The notes beneath the pieces are model-generated. The model saw nothing but the letters and a program-made list of their open reading frames with translations, was not told where the DNA came from and searched no databases. The translations under genes were made by a program, and so were the position numbers. Shown piece after piece: positions 7,630-16,722 of a stretch of DNA of 64,000 nucleotides. Source of the DNA: Formivibrio citricus (GTDB lineage Bacteria; Pseudomonadota; Gammaproteobacteria; Burkholderiales; Chitinibacteraceae); the NCBI RefSeq assembly GCF_900115065.1, contig NZ_FOVE01000005.1, positions 122,011-186,010 of the forward strand, in the 5' to 3' direction. Position 1 is the first letter of the stretch. Each line of letters opens with the position of its first letter.

Positions 7630-8843
7630 CCGACTCCCGCCCTCCAGCCCCGATGCGCAACGAATTCCCGCTCCTGGCCCGCAACCCCGGCCTGATCTAC
7701 CTCGACAACGCAGCCACGACGCAGAAACCCGCCTGCGTGCTGGATGCCGAGCGCGAGTTCTACGAAACGGCCAACGCCAACGTGCACCGCGCATCGCACC
7801 GGCTGGCCGTTGCCGCAACCGGGGCTTTCGAGAGCGCACGCGCCACCGTGGCGCATTTCCTGAATGCAACCACCCCCAATGAGGTCGTTTTCACGCGCGG
7901 CACCACCGAGGCGATCAATCTCGTCGCCCGCAGCTGGGGGCAAGCCAGCTTGCGCCCGGGCGACGAGATCGTCCTGACCGAGTTGGAGCACCACGCCAAC
8001 ATCGTGCCTTGGCAATTCGTGGCACAAGCTACCTGCGCCACGATCCGCGCTGCCCGCATTGCACGGGACGGCACGCTGGACATGGAACACTTCCACAGCC
8101 TGCTCTCGCCGCGCACGCGGCTGGTCGGCTGCACGCTTGCCTCGAACGCCATCGGCACGATGCCGCCGATTGCCGAAATCGTTGCCGCAGCCCACGCCCA
8201 TGGCGCCAGGGTGCTGGTCGATGCCGCGCAGGCCGTGGCGCATCAGCCGGTCGATGTTCAGGCGCTCGGCGCGGATTTCTGCGTCTTTTCCGGGCACAAG
8301 GTTTACGGCCCGACCGGTATCGGCGCACTGTGGGCGCGGGAAGACATCCTGCAAGCCATGCCGCCGTGGCAGGGCGGCGGCGAGATGATCGACCGGGTCA
8401 GTTTTGCCGGCAGCACGTTCGCGCCCGCTCCGGCCCGTTTCGAGGCCGGCACGCCGCCCATCGCGCAGGCCGTTGGCTTGGCCGCCGCGCTGGAATGGCT
8501 GATACAGCAAGACCGCGCCGCCCTCCTCGCTCACGAAAACGCTCTGCGCATCCGGCTGGAAAACGGATTGAAACATATGCCGGGCGTACAAATCGTCGGC
8601 CCAAACACCGACAAGGCGCCGCTCACCGCCCTGCGCTTTGCGCACGCCCACCCTTTCGACGTGGCGCAGTTCCTGGACAATCATGACATTGCCGTGCGCG
8701 TTGGCCAGCACTGCGCCCAACCGCTCTTGCAGGCGCTGGGCGAAAGCTCGTTGCTGCGCGTCTCGTTCGCCGCCTACAACACGGAAGACGAGATCGACCG
8801 TTTCCTTGCCGCACTGGAAGAAACCCTGGAGCTTTTGGCATGA
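7626..8843 (+). CDS. sufS: Cysteine desulfurase SufS
   Basis: The 405-residue fold-type I PLP enzyme takes sulfur from cysteine for Fe-S cluster assembly. Visible residues are LDNAATTQKP near the N-terminus, TELEHHANIVPW (119-129), the PLP lysine K225 in SGHKVYGPTG and the catalytic cysteine C363 in RVGQHCAQPL. The short loop around C363 and overall length mark the group II SufS type rather than IscS. The start overlaps the dehydrogenase stop by 4 bases. sufE follows after a 135 bp repeat-filled gap; sufBCD are not in the window. Confidence 0.93.
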   Translation: MTDSRPPAPMRNEFPLLARNPGLIYLDNAATTQKPACVLDAEREFYETANANVHRASHRLAVAATGAFESARATVAHFLNATTPNEVVFTRGTTEAINLVARSWGQASLRPGDEIVLTELEHHANIVPWQFVAQATCATIRAARIARDGTLDMEHFHSLLSPRTRLVGCTLASNAIGTMPPIAEIVAAAHAHGARVLVDAAQAVAHQPVDVQALGADFCVFSGHKVYGPTGIGALWAREDILQAMPPWQGGGEMIDRVSFAGSTFAPAPARFEAGTPPIAQAVGLAAALEWLIQQDRAALLAHENALRIRLENGLKHMPGVQIVGPNTDKAPLTALRFAHAHPFDVAQFLDNHDIAVRVGQHCAQPLLQALGESSLLRVSFAAYNTEDEIDRFLAALEETLELLA

Positions 8844-8858
8844 ACCTGAAAACTTCGG

Positions 8859-8978
8859 CGGAACCACAGCGAGTAGGTCGGAAAAGCGAAGCGCCTTCCG
8901 ACATTTGTGTTTCATACGTCGGATGGCGCCTGCGGCTTATCCAACCTACGCAAGTGTCTCTGTGGTAAGGAATTCAGA
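8859..8978. repeat. Composite repeat between sufS and sufE
   Basis: Two dispersed repeats are nested. An outer pair, GAACCACAG near 8860 and TCTCTGTGGT at 8957-8966, is inverted. Inside, 8873-8950 is a palindromic GTAGGTCGGA...ATCCAACCTAC unit with inner stems GGAAAAGCGAAGCGCCTTCC and GGATGGCGCC. The same GTAGGTCGG unit recurs at 15412 and 20492-20577. The right end (GGTAAGGAATTCAGA) reaches the sufE ATG and provides its AAGGA ribosome site; the same 24 bases end the repeat at 44130-44153. Confidence 0.7.
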
Positions 8979-9389
8979 ATGAACACCCCGCTGTCGATCC
9001 CGGAAATCGAAGAACGTCTCCATTCCTGCGCTGGGTGGGAGGCCAAAAGCCGGATGCTGGTCCAGCTCTCGCGCGAGCTGCCGGCTTACCCGGAAACGGA
9101 CCGCACCGAAGAAAACCGGGTTTCCGGCTGCGAAAGCCAGGTCTGGCTGAAATTGGGCTGGAACAACGGGGCACTGGAACTGGCCACCGACAGCGATTCC
9201 CGCATCATCAAAGGCTTGCTGGCGCTGGTCTACGCCGCCTATCGCGGTCGCTCGCCGGAAGCGGTGCGCGACTTCGATTTCGACGGCTGGTTGGCAGGGA
9301 TGGGGTTGACGCGCCTGCTGACCGCCTCGCGCAGCAATGGTTTGAAGGCCATTGTGACGCACATACGGTCGTCAGCGTCTGAAATTTAG
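8979..9389 (+). CDS. sufE: Sulfur acceptor protein SufE
   Basis: The 136-residue protein accepts persulfide sulfur from SufS and stimulates it. The acceptor cysteine is C51 in VSGCESQVW, and DNEENRVSGC-like context (TEENRVSGC) is classic for the family. The C-terminal half (GLLALVYAAYRGRSPEAV and the LTASRSNGL motif) also matches. I start at the ATG at 8979, which follows an AAGGA site supplied by the end of a repeat; the frame is open for 24 more codons upstream but those encode repeat sequence. It is the last gene of the dehydrogenase-sufS-sufE run. Confidence 0.92.
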   Translation: MNTPLSIPEIEERLHSCAGWEAKSRMLVQLSRELPAYPETDRTEENRVSGCESQVWLKLGWNNGALELATDSDSRIIKGLLALVYAAYRGRSPEAVRDFDFDGWLAGMGLTRLLTASRSNGLKAIVTHIRSSASEI

Positions 9390-9502
9390 TACCTGTTCTT
9401 GGAACCCACCCATCTTCAGCAGGCGGGCAAACCAAAGCAGGTGGCAGGAACCGGCATGTATACGCACCCAACTGCCAGATGCGAAGGCACAGCCGCCTGC
9501 TG

Positions 9503-10792
9503 CTAACGCTCGGGAAGCGCCAGATCATTCTTCTCCTGCAAAGCCTCCACCAACGGCTGGAAGAACTCGCTCGCAGACGGAGAAGGCAGCAAACTCGCGC
9601 GCAAGGCCAGATCGCGGACCAGATCGCGCATGCGCCAACGGATCTCGTGCACAACCAGATCCGCCTCGAACCTCAACCATTCGGATGCATCGCCGATCAG
9701 CGCCCCCAAACAAGCCGAGTCATGGCACTGGTCGAGCCCGGAGCTGGAAAAGGCGCGCTGGATGCAATGGAAGCGCTCAACCACGCGCTCGAACAAACGC
9801 TTCTCTTCGTTCAAGCCCGATACCCGCGGACCAAAGTCTTCGATGACATCGAGTACACGCGCGATACGCAGGAATAGCGCATGCATGTCCTCGTCCGTAT
9901 GCCCTGTTTCCGGCGGAGGGCCGGTGCGCTCTGCTGCGGCCTGATTGATGACGCTGATCACGTCCTGCGGGAACTCGTTCATCCCCATTCGCAAGGCAAT
10001 ATCGGCCCGTGCCAGCGAATGATTGGATACATCGGCAATCGAAGCCACCAACTCCGCGGCAGACAGAATGCTGCCCAACCGGCTTTGTTCGCTGCTTTTC
10101 ACTCCCTTGGGATAACCGCTGCCATCGCCGCGCTCGTGGTGATCGAGAATCGCCTGAGCTGCGGCCGGATGCAACCCGCATACCGAAGCCGCGAGCTTGT
10201 AACCGATCACGGGATGCGCCGAAACATGGCGCCATGCTTCCAGCGAAATCGGTTTTTTGCGGTCAATGAAATTGGGGTCGAGATAAAGTTCACCCATGTC
10301 ATGCAACAAACCGGCTATTGCCAGGATTTGCATGTCCGAATCCGGCAACTCAAGTTTGTAGCCTATCGCCAGCGCCACCAGCGCTACCCGCAGGTTGTGC
10401 TGCAACCCGCAAGCCTCCTGCCCCGCAGAAACCGAAATCATGCCGTGCATCGCGCCGTTGAGCGGAATCTCGTCGATCCAGCGTGTCAGATCGGTCAAGC
10501 CGAACAACGGGCGTAGCTCCGGCGTTTCTTCGATCACACGGTCTGCCGCTTGGGCCAACCAATCGGGATTGATGGAATCCGATACCTTGATGCAAACCTC
10601 AAGCGGGCGCTTGAGCTTGTGCATGATCAGGCGTTCTTGCGCCTCCCGGCTGATCCGGGCGCCTTTGCTGAGCAGCTTGATGCCGTTGGCACTGTAGATG
10701 TCCTCGCCAGCCTCAACCGGTTGGGAATCCGAAAGGGAAATGACTCGATCCAGATAGTGGCGATTGACTTCGTCAAGCGACAAATCCTGCAT
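9503..10792 (-). CDS. HD-GYP domain protein, probable cyclic-di-GMP phosphodiesterase
   Basis: The protein has 429 residues from the ATG ending at 10792, which is preceded by GGAG at good spacing. The central HD-GYP domain has HDMGELYLDP (H164 D165), HP near 193, DHHERGDGSGYP (217-228) and a following D in the AAELVASIAD helix. HD-GYP proteins hydrolyse cyclic-di-GMP using a bi- or trinuclear iron centre. The usual Lys in HDxGK is Glu167-168 here, so activity should be tested. The N-terminal about 120 residues and C-terminal about 130 residues have no family I recognise. It is divergent from an HDOD gene with only 103 bases between. Confidence 0.82.
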   Translation of the reverse strand: MQDLSLDEVNRHYLDRVISLSDSQPVEAGEDIYSANGIKLLSKGARISREAQERLIMHKLKRPLEVCIKVSDSINPDWLAQAADRVIEETPELRPLFGLTDLTRWIDEIPLNGAMHGMISVSAGQEACGLQHNLRVALVALAIGYKLELPDSDMQILAIAGLLHDMGELYLDPNFIDRKKPISLEAWRHVSAHPVIGYKLAASVCGLHPAAAQAILDHHERGDGSGYPKGVKSSEQSRLGSILSAAELVASIADVSNHSLARADIALRMGMNEFPQDVISVINQAAAERTGPPPETGHTDEDMHALFLRIARVLDVIEDFGPRVSGLNEEKRLFERVVERFHCIQRAFSSSGLDQCHDSACLGALIGDASEWLRFEADLVVHEIRWRMRDLVRDLALRASLLPSPSASEFFQPLVEALQEKNDLALPER

Positions 10793-10895
10793 GGCGGGCT
10801 CCGAACAGAGGAAAGGCGGCAGAATCAGTATCGGAAGTCCGCGTAAATTTACAACCATGATTGCAACGTGGGTATAAACCGCACCACGATCAGCT

Positions 10896-11786
10896 ATGAT
10901 TACGCCACACGCCCAACTCTCGCCAACGACCATGCTCAGAGAAATCCCCCCCAAACAAGCCGAGACCTTGCTCAAGAGCATGGTTATTCCGCCGCGCCCG
11001 GTCATCCTGCTGCAACTGGAGCAGGAGCAACTGAAACCCGAGCCGGATTTCGATCTCATCAGCAAGCTGATTTCGTCCGATCTCACGCTTTCCGCCGCCG
11101 TGCTCAAGACGGTGAATTCGCCGTTTTTCCAGCTCTCGAACCGCGTCGCCTCCGTCTATCAGGCATTGCAATTGCTGGGTTTGAAGAACCTCGGCAACAT
11201 CGTTCGCGGCGTACTGCTACGCCACGCGCTGACACCAGAAGGCGCCACGTCCATGGAGCGCTTCTGGACCATGGCGCTGCGCACGGCGCTAGTCTGCGCT
11301 CATCTGGCTGAACACGTCGACGGAGCCGATGCCGAGGAAGCCTATACGTTCGGCCTGTTCCAGGATTGCGGGATGCCACTGATGCAAGCCCGCTTTTCCA
11401 ATTACCGCGCAACCATGGAAAAAGGCGAAGAACTGTCGCTGGCCAAGTTCATCGAGCTTGAAGATCTGCGCCACCAGACCAACCATGCCGTCGTGGGCTA
11501 TCTGCTGGCGCGCACCTGGTTCCTGCCGGAACACCTGAGCCTTGCCATCCTCAATCACCAGGACATCGGCATCTTTGCCTCGCCGGACGGCGAAGGCTGG
11601 TCTGACACCTGCAACCTGATTGCGATAGCCGCGCTGGCCAGCCATGTTGTGAAACGCCATTTTGAACTACCGGAAGTTCCGGACTGGCGCGAACTTGAAC
11701 CCGTTTACCTGCGCCACCTGGCAATGGAGCGCTCTGAATACGAAGATGTGGCCGACCGGGTCAACAGGCTATTGGAGCATGCCTGA
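10896..11786 (+). CDS. HDOD domain protein
   Basis: The 296-residue protein has an HDOD domain across most of its length, recognisable from the LISSDLTLSAAVLKTVNSPFF and SVYQALQLLGLKNLGNIV segments and the later AYTFGLFQDCG and NHAVVGYLLARTW stretches. HDOD proteins are non-catalytic relatives of HD phosphohydrolases, often working as adaptors in cyclic-di-GMP, motility or stress signalling. The HD metal residues are replaced (QDCG instead of HDIG), as expected. A second in-frame ATG at 10932 (MLREIPP) is a possible start. The divergent HD-GYP partner suggests a shared signalling pathway; that is inference. Confidence 0.82.
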   Translation: MITPHAQLSPTTMLREIPPKQAETLLKSMVIPPRPVILLQLEQEQLKPEPDFDLISKLISSDLTLSAAVLKTVNSPFFQLSNRVASVYQALQLLGLKNLGNIVRGVLLRHALTPEGATSMERFWTMALRTALVCAHLAEHVDGADAEEAYTFGLFQDCGMPLMQARFSNYRATMEKGEELSLAKFIELEDLRHQTNHAVVGYLLARTWFLPEHLSLAILNHQDIGIFASPDGEGWSDTCNLIAIAALASHVVKRHFELPEVPDWRELEPVYLRHLAMERSEYEDVADRVNRLLEHA

Positions 11787-11813
11787 GCATTGCCACTCAC
11801 TGTTTGCCTTCTC

Positions 11814-11956
11814 AGAACCTGTTCACGATCTGTCGCGAGAAGCTGTCAGCGGGGTGAAGAGCAGCGCAGGAACCGGAGTTTATGCGGATAAATGAGGATT
11901 CCGAGCAGCACATGAACCCCGATCACGGCTTCGCAGCAAGATCGTGAACAGGTTCT
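11814..11956. repeat. 144-bp foldback repeat, copy 1
   Basis: The unit begins AGAACCTGTTCACGATCT and ends with its exact complement AGATCGTGAACAGGTTCT. Beyond those 18 bp ends the two halves stay partly complementary (GAAGC-GT...AC-GCTTC, GGGG...CCCC), so the whole element can form a long imperfect hairpin. It is 143 bp and is the most diverged of three copies (others at 37328 and 39216). Confidence 0.8.
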
Positions 11957-11995
11957 CATTGCGCCCCTTCATTGGGGCGCATTTGCTTTCCAAGC

Positions 11996-13228
11996 TCAAG
12001 TTCCCGGCATCCGGTCCTGTTGGCTCAATTGCGGAAACCACTTCATCCACAAAGCCACCACCAGCAAGGTTCCGATACCGCCGGTCACGACTGAAAGAAC
12101 CGGCCCAAGCAAGGCCGCGACCACACCGGATTCGAACTCGCCCAACTGGTTGGATGCGCCGATGAACACTGAATTCACGGCACTGACCCGGCCGCGCATT
12201 TCGTCCGGTGTTTCCAGTTGAATGAACGAATTGCGGATCACCACGCTGACCATGTCGGCCGCACCAAGGACGGTCAATGCAGCGAAAGAGAGCGGGATTG
12301 ACGTGGAGACTCCGAACGCAATCGTAGCCACGCCAAACAGCGCCACCGAGACGAACATGACCTTGCCGACCCGCTTGCGGATCGGATAGCGCGCCAGCCA
12401 CGCCCCCATTGCCAGCGCCCCGACTGCCGGTGCCGCGCGCAAAACTCCCAAGGCCCACGGCCCGGCATGCAGGATATCCTTGGCATAGACCGGCAACAGC
12501 GCCGTTGCCCCGCCTAGCAACACGGCAAAAAGATCGAGCGAGATCGCCCCCAGCACCGCCGGCCGGCTCTTGATGAAACGCACCCCTGCCAGCAATCCTT
12601 CCAGCCCCGGCTGTTGCGGCGGCGGAGCAGCATTGGATGGCTCGAACTTAACCCGGAGCATCAACAAGCAAGCCATCAGGTACAGCCCCCCGGTCAGGAC
12701 GTAGACCACGCCGGCACCCAAGGCATACAGCAGCCCGCCAATCGCGGGCGAGGCGATGGTGGCGGCCTGCACCGCCGTAGCGGAAATGGCCACCGCGGGC
12801 GGCAGCAATGCGCCTGTTACGATGCGCGGCAACATGGCCTGGGTGGCGGGAAATTCGAAGGTTCGCCCCACGCCGACCATGAAAGACACAAGGTAGATCA
12901 TGGGCCGGGCGAATTCGGGATACGCCAGACTTGCGGCCAGCCCCAGCGCGCAGGCGGCCTGCAGCAACTGGCTCAGGGCCGCGACCCGGCGGCGGTCGTG
13001 ATGATCCGCGACATGCCCGGCTTGCAGCACGAACAGCACGCGCGGCAGGAACTGCACCAACCCGATCAACCCCAAGTCCAGCGCGCTGCCCGTGATGTCG
13101 TAGAGATGCCAGCCGATCGCCACGCACAGCATCTGGTAACCACTGATGGTGAAAAGCCGAGCAATCCAGAAATTCACGAACGAGGCGTGACGGAACAGGA
13201 GGGTCAGTTCGTTTTGGGGGGATGTCAT
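11996..13228 (-). CDS. Major facilitator superfamily exporter, EntS-like
   Basis: The 410-residue integral membrane protein has about 11-12 hydrophobic segments and the MFS motif A variants DHHDRRRVAALS (first half) and RYPIRKRVG (second half). The sequence style (FRHASFVNFWIARLFTISGYQM at the start; ETPDEMRGRVSAVN late) matches the MFS_3/EntS group, which exports siderophores or drugs. The substrate cannot be named. I start at the ATG ending at 13228 (MTSPQNEL), directly before the first helix; the frame runs further upstream with no support. It stands alone, convergent with the repeat after the HDOD gene and divergent from the Smr gene. Confidence 0.85.
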   Translation of the reverse strand: MTSPQNELTLLFRHASFVNFWIARLFTISGYQMLCVAIGWHLYDITGSALDLGLIGLVQFLPRVLFVLQAGHVADHHDRRRVAALSQLLQAACALGLAASLAYPEFARPMIYLVSFMVGVGRTFEFPATQAMLPRIVTGALLPPAVAISATAVQAATIASPAIGGLLYALGAGVVYVLTGGLYLMACLLMLRVKFEPSNAAPPPQQPGLEGLLAGVRFIKSRPAVLGAISLDLFAVLLGGATALLPVYAKDILHAGPWALGVLRAAPAVGALAMGAWLARYPIRKRVGKVMFVSVALFGVATIAFGVSTSIPLSFAALTVLGAADMVSVVIRNSFIQLETPDEMRGRVSAVNSVFIGASNQLGEFESGVVAALLGPVLSVVTGGIGTLLVVALWMKWFPQLSQQDRMPGT

Positions 13229-13306
13229 GGCCGGAATGCCAATTCTAAAAGGGCAAGGGTACACTTCATCCTTTGTTACTTCCAATGCCGCACGCAACCA
13301 CCGTCC

Positions 13307-13930
13307 ATGGACGACACCACTCGCAAACAGCTCAAGCGCTTCAAAAAAACGCTTTCGCAAAAAACCGTCGTAGCGAAGCCTGCGCCCCGCCCCGAGCTGC
13401 AGCCGGACGACCATGCGCTATTCATGCAAGCCATGCGCGGTGTCACACCGCTTGCCGATTCCCGCTATCCGCATCCCCCGCTATTTCCTGCGCCGTGGCC
13501 CCGCCAACACCAGCACAACGAAGCGCGCGTCACGACCGAAACCATGTCCGATTTCTGGCCATGGGACGAGCTGGAAACCGGCGAAGAGTTGTTGTTCACC
13601 CGCCCCGGTTTGCGCATCGACACACTCAAAAAACTGCGGCGCGGCGAATGGGGTGTACAGGCCGAACTTGATCTGCACGGCCACACCTCCGATTCCGCCC
13701 GGCTTGCGCTGGCCGCTTTCCTGCACGACTGCCGCCAGCGCAATCAGCGCTGCGTGCGCATCATCCACGGCAAGGGGTTGAGCTCGAAAAACCGCGAACC
13801 GGTGTTGAAGCTCAAGCTGAAGAACTGGCTGGCACAGCGCGACGAGGTGCTGGCCTTTTGCCAGGCACGCCCGGCGGACGGCGGCAGCGGTGCGGCACTG
13901 GTGCTGTTGAAAGGCCGCAAAGAAAGGTAA
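13307..13930 (+). CDS. Smr domain protein
   Basis: The 207-residue protein has a basic N-terminal half (about 115 residues, low complexity) and a C-terminal Smr domain. The domain shows LDLHGHTSDSAR (121-132) and IIHGKGLSS (152-160), the two signatures of Smr nicking endonuclease-like domains seen in MutS2 and SmrA/SmrB. In Escherichia coli SmrB cleaves mRNA at collided ribosomes; a similar role is plausible because of length and domain order, but not proven. It is divergent from the MFS gene by 78 bases. A repeat block follows. Confidence 0.85.
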   Translation: MDDTTRKQLKRFKKTLSQKTVVAKPAPRPELQPDDHALFMQAMRGVTPLADSRYPHPPLFPAPWPRQHQHNEARVTTETMSDFWPWDELETGEELLFTRPGLRIDTLKKLRRGEWGVQAELDLHGHTSDSARLALAAFLHDCRQRNQRCVRIIHGKGLSSKNREPVLKLKLKNWLAQRDEVLAFCQARPADGGSGAALVLLKGRKER

Positions 13931-13958
13931 CCAGAGAGATCGCACCATCCCGGGATTC

Positions 13959-14070
13959 CCCTCGCCCCTTGCGGGAGAGGGGCTGGGGAGAGGGGGCGAT
14001 GTATCAAGTGATATGTTTACTTGACCTGTTTCACCCTCTCCCCAACCCTCCCCCATCTAGGGGGAGGGAG
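13959..14070. repeat. G/C-run inverted repeat between smr and dapC
   Basis: A left part rich in GGGAGAGGGGCTGGGGAGAG pairs with a right part CACCCTCTCCCCAACCCTCC about 30 bases later, and each arm carries its own small hairpin (CCCTTGCGGG-like; CCCCCATCTAGGGGG). This is the widespread 'CCCTCTCCC-AACCCTC' dispersed palindrome type of Gram-negative genomes. Confidence 0.65.
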
Positions 14071-14073
14071 AAA

Positions 14074-14138
14074 AAACGGTACCGTTTGCGTACAGGACTC
14101 CCCAAAGGTCATAGTGCGATTACCTTCAGAAAGGTAAT
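14074..14138. promoter_or_regulatory. Two palindromes upstream of dapC
   Basis: AAACGGTACCGTTT (14074-14087) is a perfect 14 bp palindrome. ATTACCTT-CAGA-AAGGTAAT (14119-14138) is a perfect 8 bp stem with a 4-base loop. Both lie in the 280 bp gap before dapC and could be protein-binding sites or hairpins; no known regulator is recognised. Confidence 0.35.
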
Positions 14139-14211
14139 TCCGTCAGGTCCAATGATTCAACCGCTTGCGGTATACTTGCGGTTTTCCCTGATCCTGATTC
14201 GTCCGCAAGCC

Positions 14212-15405
14212 ATGTCACCGCGACTATCCCTGCTGCAACCCTACCCGTTCGAAAAACTGCGCCAGCTTTTTGCCGGCGTCACGCCCAATCCGGAACTGAA
14301 GGCCATCAACCTTTCCATCGGTGAACCCAAGCATCCGACTCCGCAACTGGTACGCGATGCCGTCGTCGCCAATCTGGACGGTCTGGAAAAATATCCCTCG
14401 ACACTGGGTTCCGAAACGTTGCGCCAGAGCATCAGCCAGTGGATTGCCCGGCGTTACAAGATTGCGGCACCGAACCCCGCAACCGAGATCGTCCCGGTCA
14501 ACGGCAGCCGCGAAGCCCTTTTCTCCTTTGCGCAAGCGGCCATCGACCCGACCACGGCAGAAAAGCCCGTGGTGCTCTCGCCCAATCCGTTCTACCAGAT
14601 CTACGAAGGCGCAGCGCTCTTGGCCGGCGCTGAACCGTACTATGTGAACTGCCTTGCGGAAAACCACTTCCAGCCCGACTGGGACAGCGTTCCGGAGGCC
14701 GTCTGGCAACGCACGCAGCTCGTTTTCATCTGCTCGCCGAGCAACCCGACCGGCGCGGTGACTTCGCTGGAAGACTGGAAAAAACTCTTTGCGCTATCGG
14801 ACCGCTACGGTTTCATCATCGCCAGCGACGAATGCTATTCGGAAATCTATTTCGGCGAAGAAAAACCCCTGGGCGGGCTGGAAGCCGCTGCCAAGCTTGG
14901 TCGCGACTTCAGCCGGCTGGTGGTGTTCTCGTCGCTCTCCAAGCGCTCCAACGTGCCCGGCATGCGTTCCGGCTTCGTGGCGGGTGATGCGAAGCTCCTC
15001 AAGCAGTTCCTGCTCTACCGCACCTACCACGGCTGCGCGATGAGCCCGACCGTGCAGATCGCCAGCGCCGTCGCTTGGGACGATGAAGCGCACGTCGAAG
15101 AAAACCGCCGCCAGTATGTGGCAAAATTCGCCGCAGTCACCCCGCGCCTGCAGACGGTGCTGGATGTCTCGCTGCCCGACGCCTCTTTCTACCTGTGGGC
15201 CCAAACACCGGTCAGCGACACGGAATTTGCCCGCCGTCTGTACGAAGAGGAGCACGTTACCGTACTGCCCGGCTCGTTCCTGGGCCGCGAAGTGCATGGA
15301 ATCAACCCCGGAGCCAACCGCATCCGCATCGCACTGGTTGCGCCGTTGGCAGAATGCGAGGAAGCGGCCGAACGCATCGTACGGCTGGCACAACGGATTC
15401 GATGA
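14212..15405 (+). CDS. dapC: Succinyldiaminopimelate transaminase DapC
   Basis: The 397-residue fold-type I aminotransferase converts N-succinyl-2-amino-6-ketopimelate to N-succinyl-LL-diaminopimelate in the lysine/peptidoglycan pathway. SPSNPTGAV (175-183), D206 in SDECYSEIYF and the PLP lysine K244 in SSLSKRSNVPGMRSGF are visible, followed by the C-terminal NRIRIALV carboxylate-binding arginine. The sequence style and the adjacent dapD identify DapC rather than a general aspartate aminotransferase. I start at the ATG at 14212 (MSPRLSLL); the longer open frame reads through repeat DNA. dapE is not nearby. Confidence 0.92.
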   Translation: MSPRLSLLQPYPFEKLRQLFAGVTPNPELKAINLSIGEPKHPTPQLVRDAVVANLDGLEKYPSTLGSETLRQSISQWIARRYKIAAPNPATEIVPVNGSREALFSFAQAAIDPTTAEKPVVLSPNPFYQIYEGAALLAGAEPYYVNCLAENHFQPDWDSVPEAVWQRTQLVFICSPSNPTGAVTSLEDWKKLFALSDRYGFIIASDECYSEIYFGEEKPLGGLEAAAKLGRDFSRLVVFSSLSKRSNVPGMRSGFVAGDAKLLKQFLLYRTYHGCAMSPTVQIASAVAWDDEAHVEENRRQYVAKFAAVTPRLQTVLDVSLPDASFYLWAQTPVSDTEFARRLYEEEHVTVLPGSFLGREVHGINPGANRIRIALVAPLAECEEAAERIVRLAQRIR

Positions 15406-15410
15406 ACCCA

Positions 15411-15545
15411 TGTAGGTCGGATAAGCCGAAGGCGCCATCCGACATTTGAAATCACGTGAGGCGGAATCGGCGCAAAGTGCCATTCCGCCATCAACACCCA
15501 ATTGAACCCACGGCGGATTGCTTCGCGAATCCGCCCTACTTTGAG
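15411..15545. repeat. Composite palindromic repeats between dapC and dapD
   Basis: Three stem-loops follow each other: GTAGGTCGGATAAGCC...GGCGCCATCCGAC (from 15412), GGCGGAATCGGCGC...CATTCCGCC (about 15460-15490) and GGCGGATTGCTTCGCGAATCCGCC (about 15513-15536). They share units with repeats at 8873, 20492 and 20940. They fill nearly the whole gap. Confidence 0.65.
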
Positions 15546-15556
15546 AGAGCCCAATC

Positions 15557-16378
15557 ATGAGCAACCTGCAAACCGTCATTGAAACCGCCTTTGAAAACCG
15601 CGCCGAAATCACGCCGGGCAATGCCTCGGCAGAAGTTCGCGATGCCGTGAATGAAGCCATTGACTGTCTCGATCAAGGCAAGCTGCGCGTCGCCTCCAAA
15701 ATCGACGGTGAGTGGGTTACTCACCAGTGGCTGAAAAAAGCCGTGCTGCTGTCCTTCCGCATCAATGAAAACGAGATCATGGACGGTGGCTACACCCAGT
15801 ACTTCGACAAGGTACCGTCGAAATTCGCCAATTACACCGAGGCCGATTTCCGCGCCGGCGGTTTCCGCGTGGTGCCAAACGCCATGGCGCGCAAGGGCTC
15901 CTTCATTGCCAAGAACGCCGTACTTCTGCCGTCCTACGTGAACATCGGCGCCTATGTCGATGAAGGCACCATGGTCGACACCTGGGCCACCGTCGGCTCC
16001 TGCGCACAGATCGGCAAGAACGTACACCTCTCCGGCGGCGTCGGCATCGGCGGCGTACTGGAGCCGCTGCAAGCCGGCCCGACCATCATCGAGGACAACT
16101 GCTTCATCGGCGCCCGCTCCGAAGTCGTGGAAGGCGTGATCGTCGAAGAGGGTTCCGTGATCTCGATGGGCGTCTACATCGGCCAATCGACCCGTATCTA
16201 TGACCGCGAAACCGGTGAAGTCTCCTATGGCCGCATCCCGGCCGGCTCCGTGGTGGTCTCCGGCAACCTGCCGTCTGCCGATGGCAAGTACAGCCTGTAT
16301 TGCGCGGTGATTGTGAAGAAGGTGGATGCGAAGACCCGTGGGAAAGTAGGCATCAACGAGCTGCTGCGCGGCATCTGA
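15557..16378 (+). CDS. dapD: 2,3,4,5-tetrahydropyridine-2,6-dicarboxylate N-succinyltransferase DapD
   Basis: The 273-residue enzyme is exactly family length. It transfers a succinyl group from succinyl-CoA to tetrahydrodipicolinate, the step before DapC. The N-terminal helical domain is followed by a left-handed beta-helix of hexapeptide repeats (about residues 105-230), including [20 protein letters not shown] and the [14 protein letters not shown] stretch characteristic of DapD, then [16 protein letters not shown]. It is co-directional with dapC; the gap is repeat DNA, so they may still be one transcript. Confidence 0.96.
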   Translation: MSNLQTVIETAFENRAEITPGNASAEVRDAVNEAIDCLDQGKLRVASKIDGEWVTHQWLKKAVLLSFRINENEIMDGGYTQYFDKVPSKFANYTEADFRAGGFRVVPNAMARKGSFIAKNAVLLPSYVNIGAYVDEGTMVDTWATVGSCAQIGKNVHLSGGVGIGGVLEPLQAGPTIIEDNCFIGARSEVVEGVIVEEGSVISMGVYIGQSTRIYDRETGEVSYGRIPAGSVVVSGNLPSADGKYSLYCAVIVKKVDAKTRGKVGINELLRGI

Positions 16379-16668
16379 TTTCCGGTTTGCCTTGAGCGCG
16401 ATGGCTTTGTCGGCTGCGCTGCGCGGTGCCTTGCCTTACTCCATGTAATGTCTGCGGCCCCGCTCGCTTGCCTTCGCGCCCTCGCACTCAATGCTTCCCG
16501 GAAACGGCTGCGCCTGCGCATCTTGCGGTCGGGCGGTACTCGGAGTCCTCATTTACCACTTGTAAATTCCGGCTCCTGCGTTCCGTCCTCCCGCAACCTG
16601 CTTTGGCTCGCTCGTCAAATAAGCTGGAACTGACCAGATTTTTATTTGTAATACTCCATACCCCAAAC
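16379..16668. other. Intergenic region after dapD, no gene seen
   Basis: This 290 bp stretch has short open frames on both strands but none with a convincing start, ribosome site or recognisable product. It contains no clear repeat of the families seen elsewhere. A terminator follows at 16667-16692. Confidence 0.5.
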
Positions 16669-16692
16669 CCCGCACCTTCTGCGGGGTTTTTC
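16667..16692 (+). terminator. Rho-independent terminator before the trp promoter
   Basis: A stem AACCCCGCA / TGCGGGGTT with loop CCTTC is followed by TTTTTC. It lies 290 bases after dapD and just upstream of the trp promoter, so it insulates the trp operon from read-through. Confidence 0.85.
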
Positions 16693-16722
16693 ACATTTGC
16701 GCAACGGAAAAGCCCGCGATAT

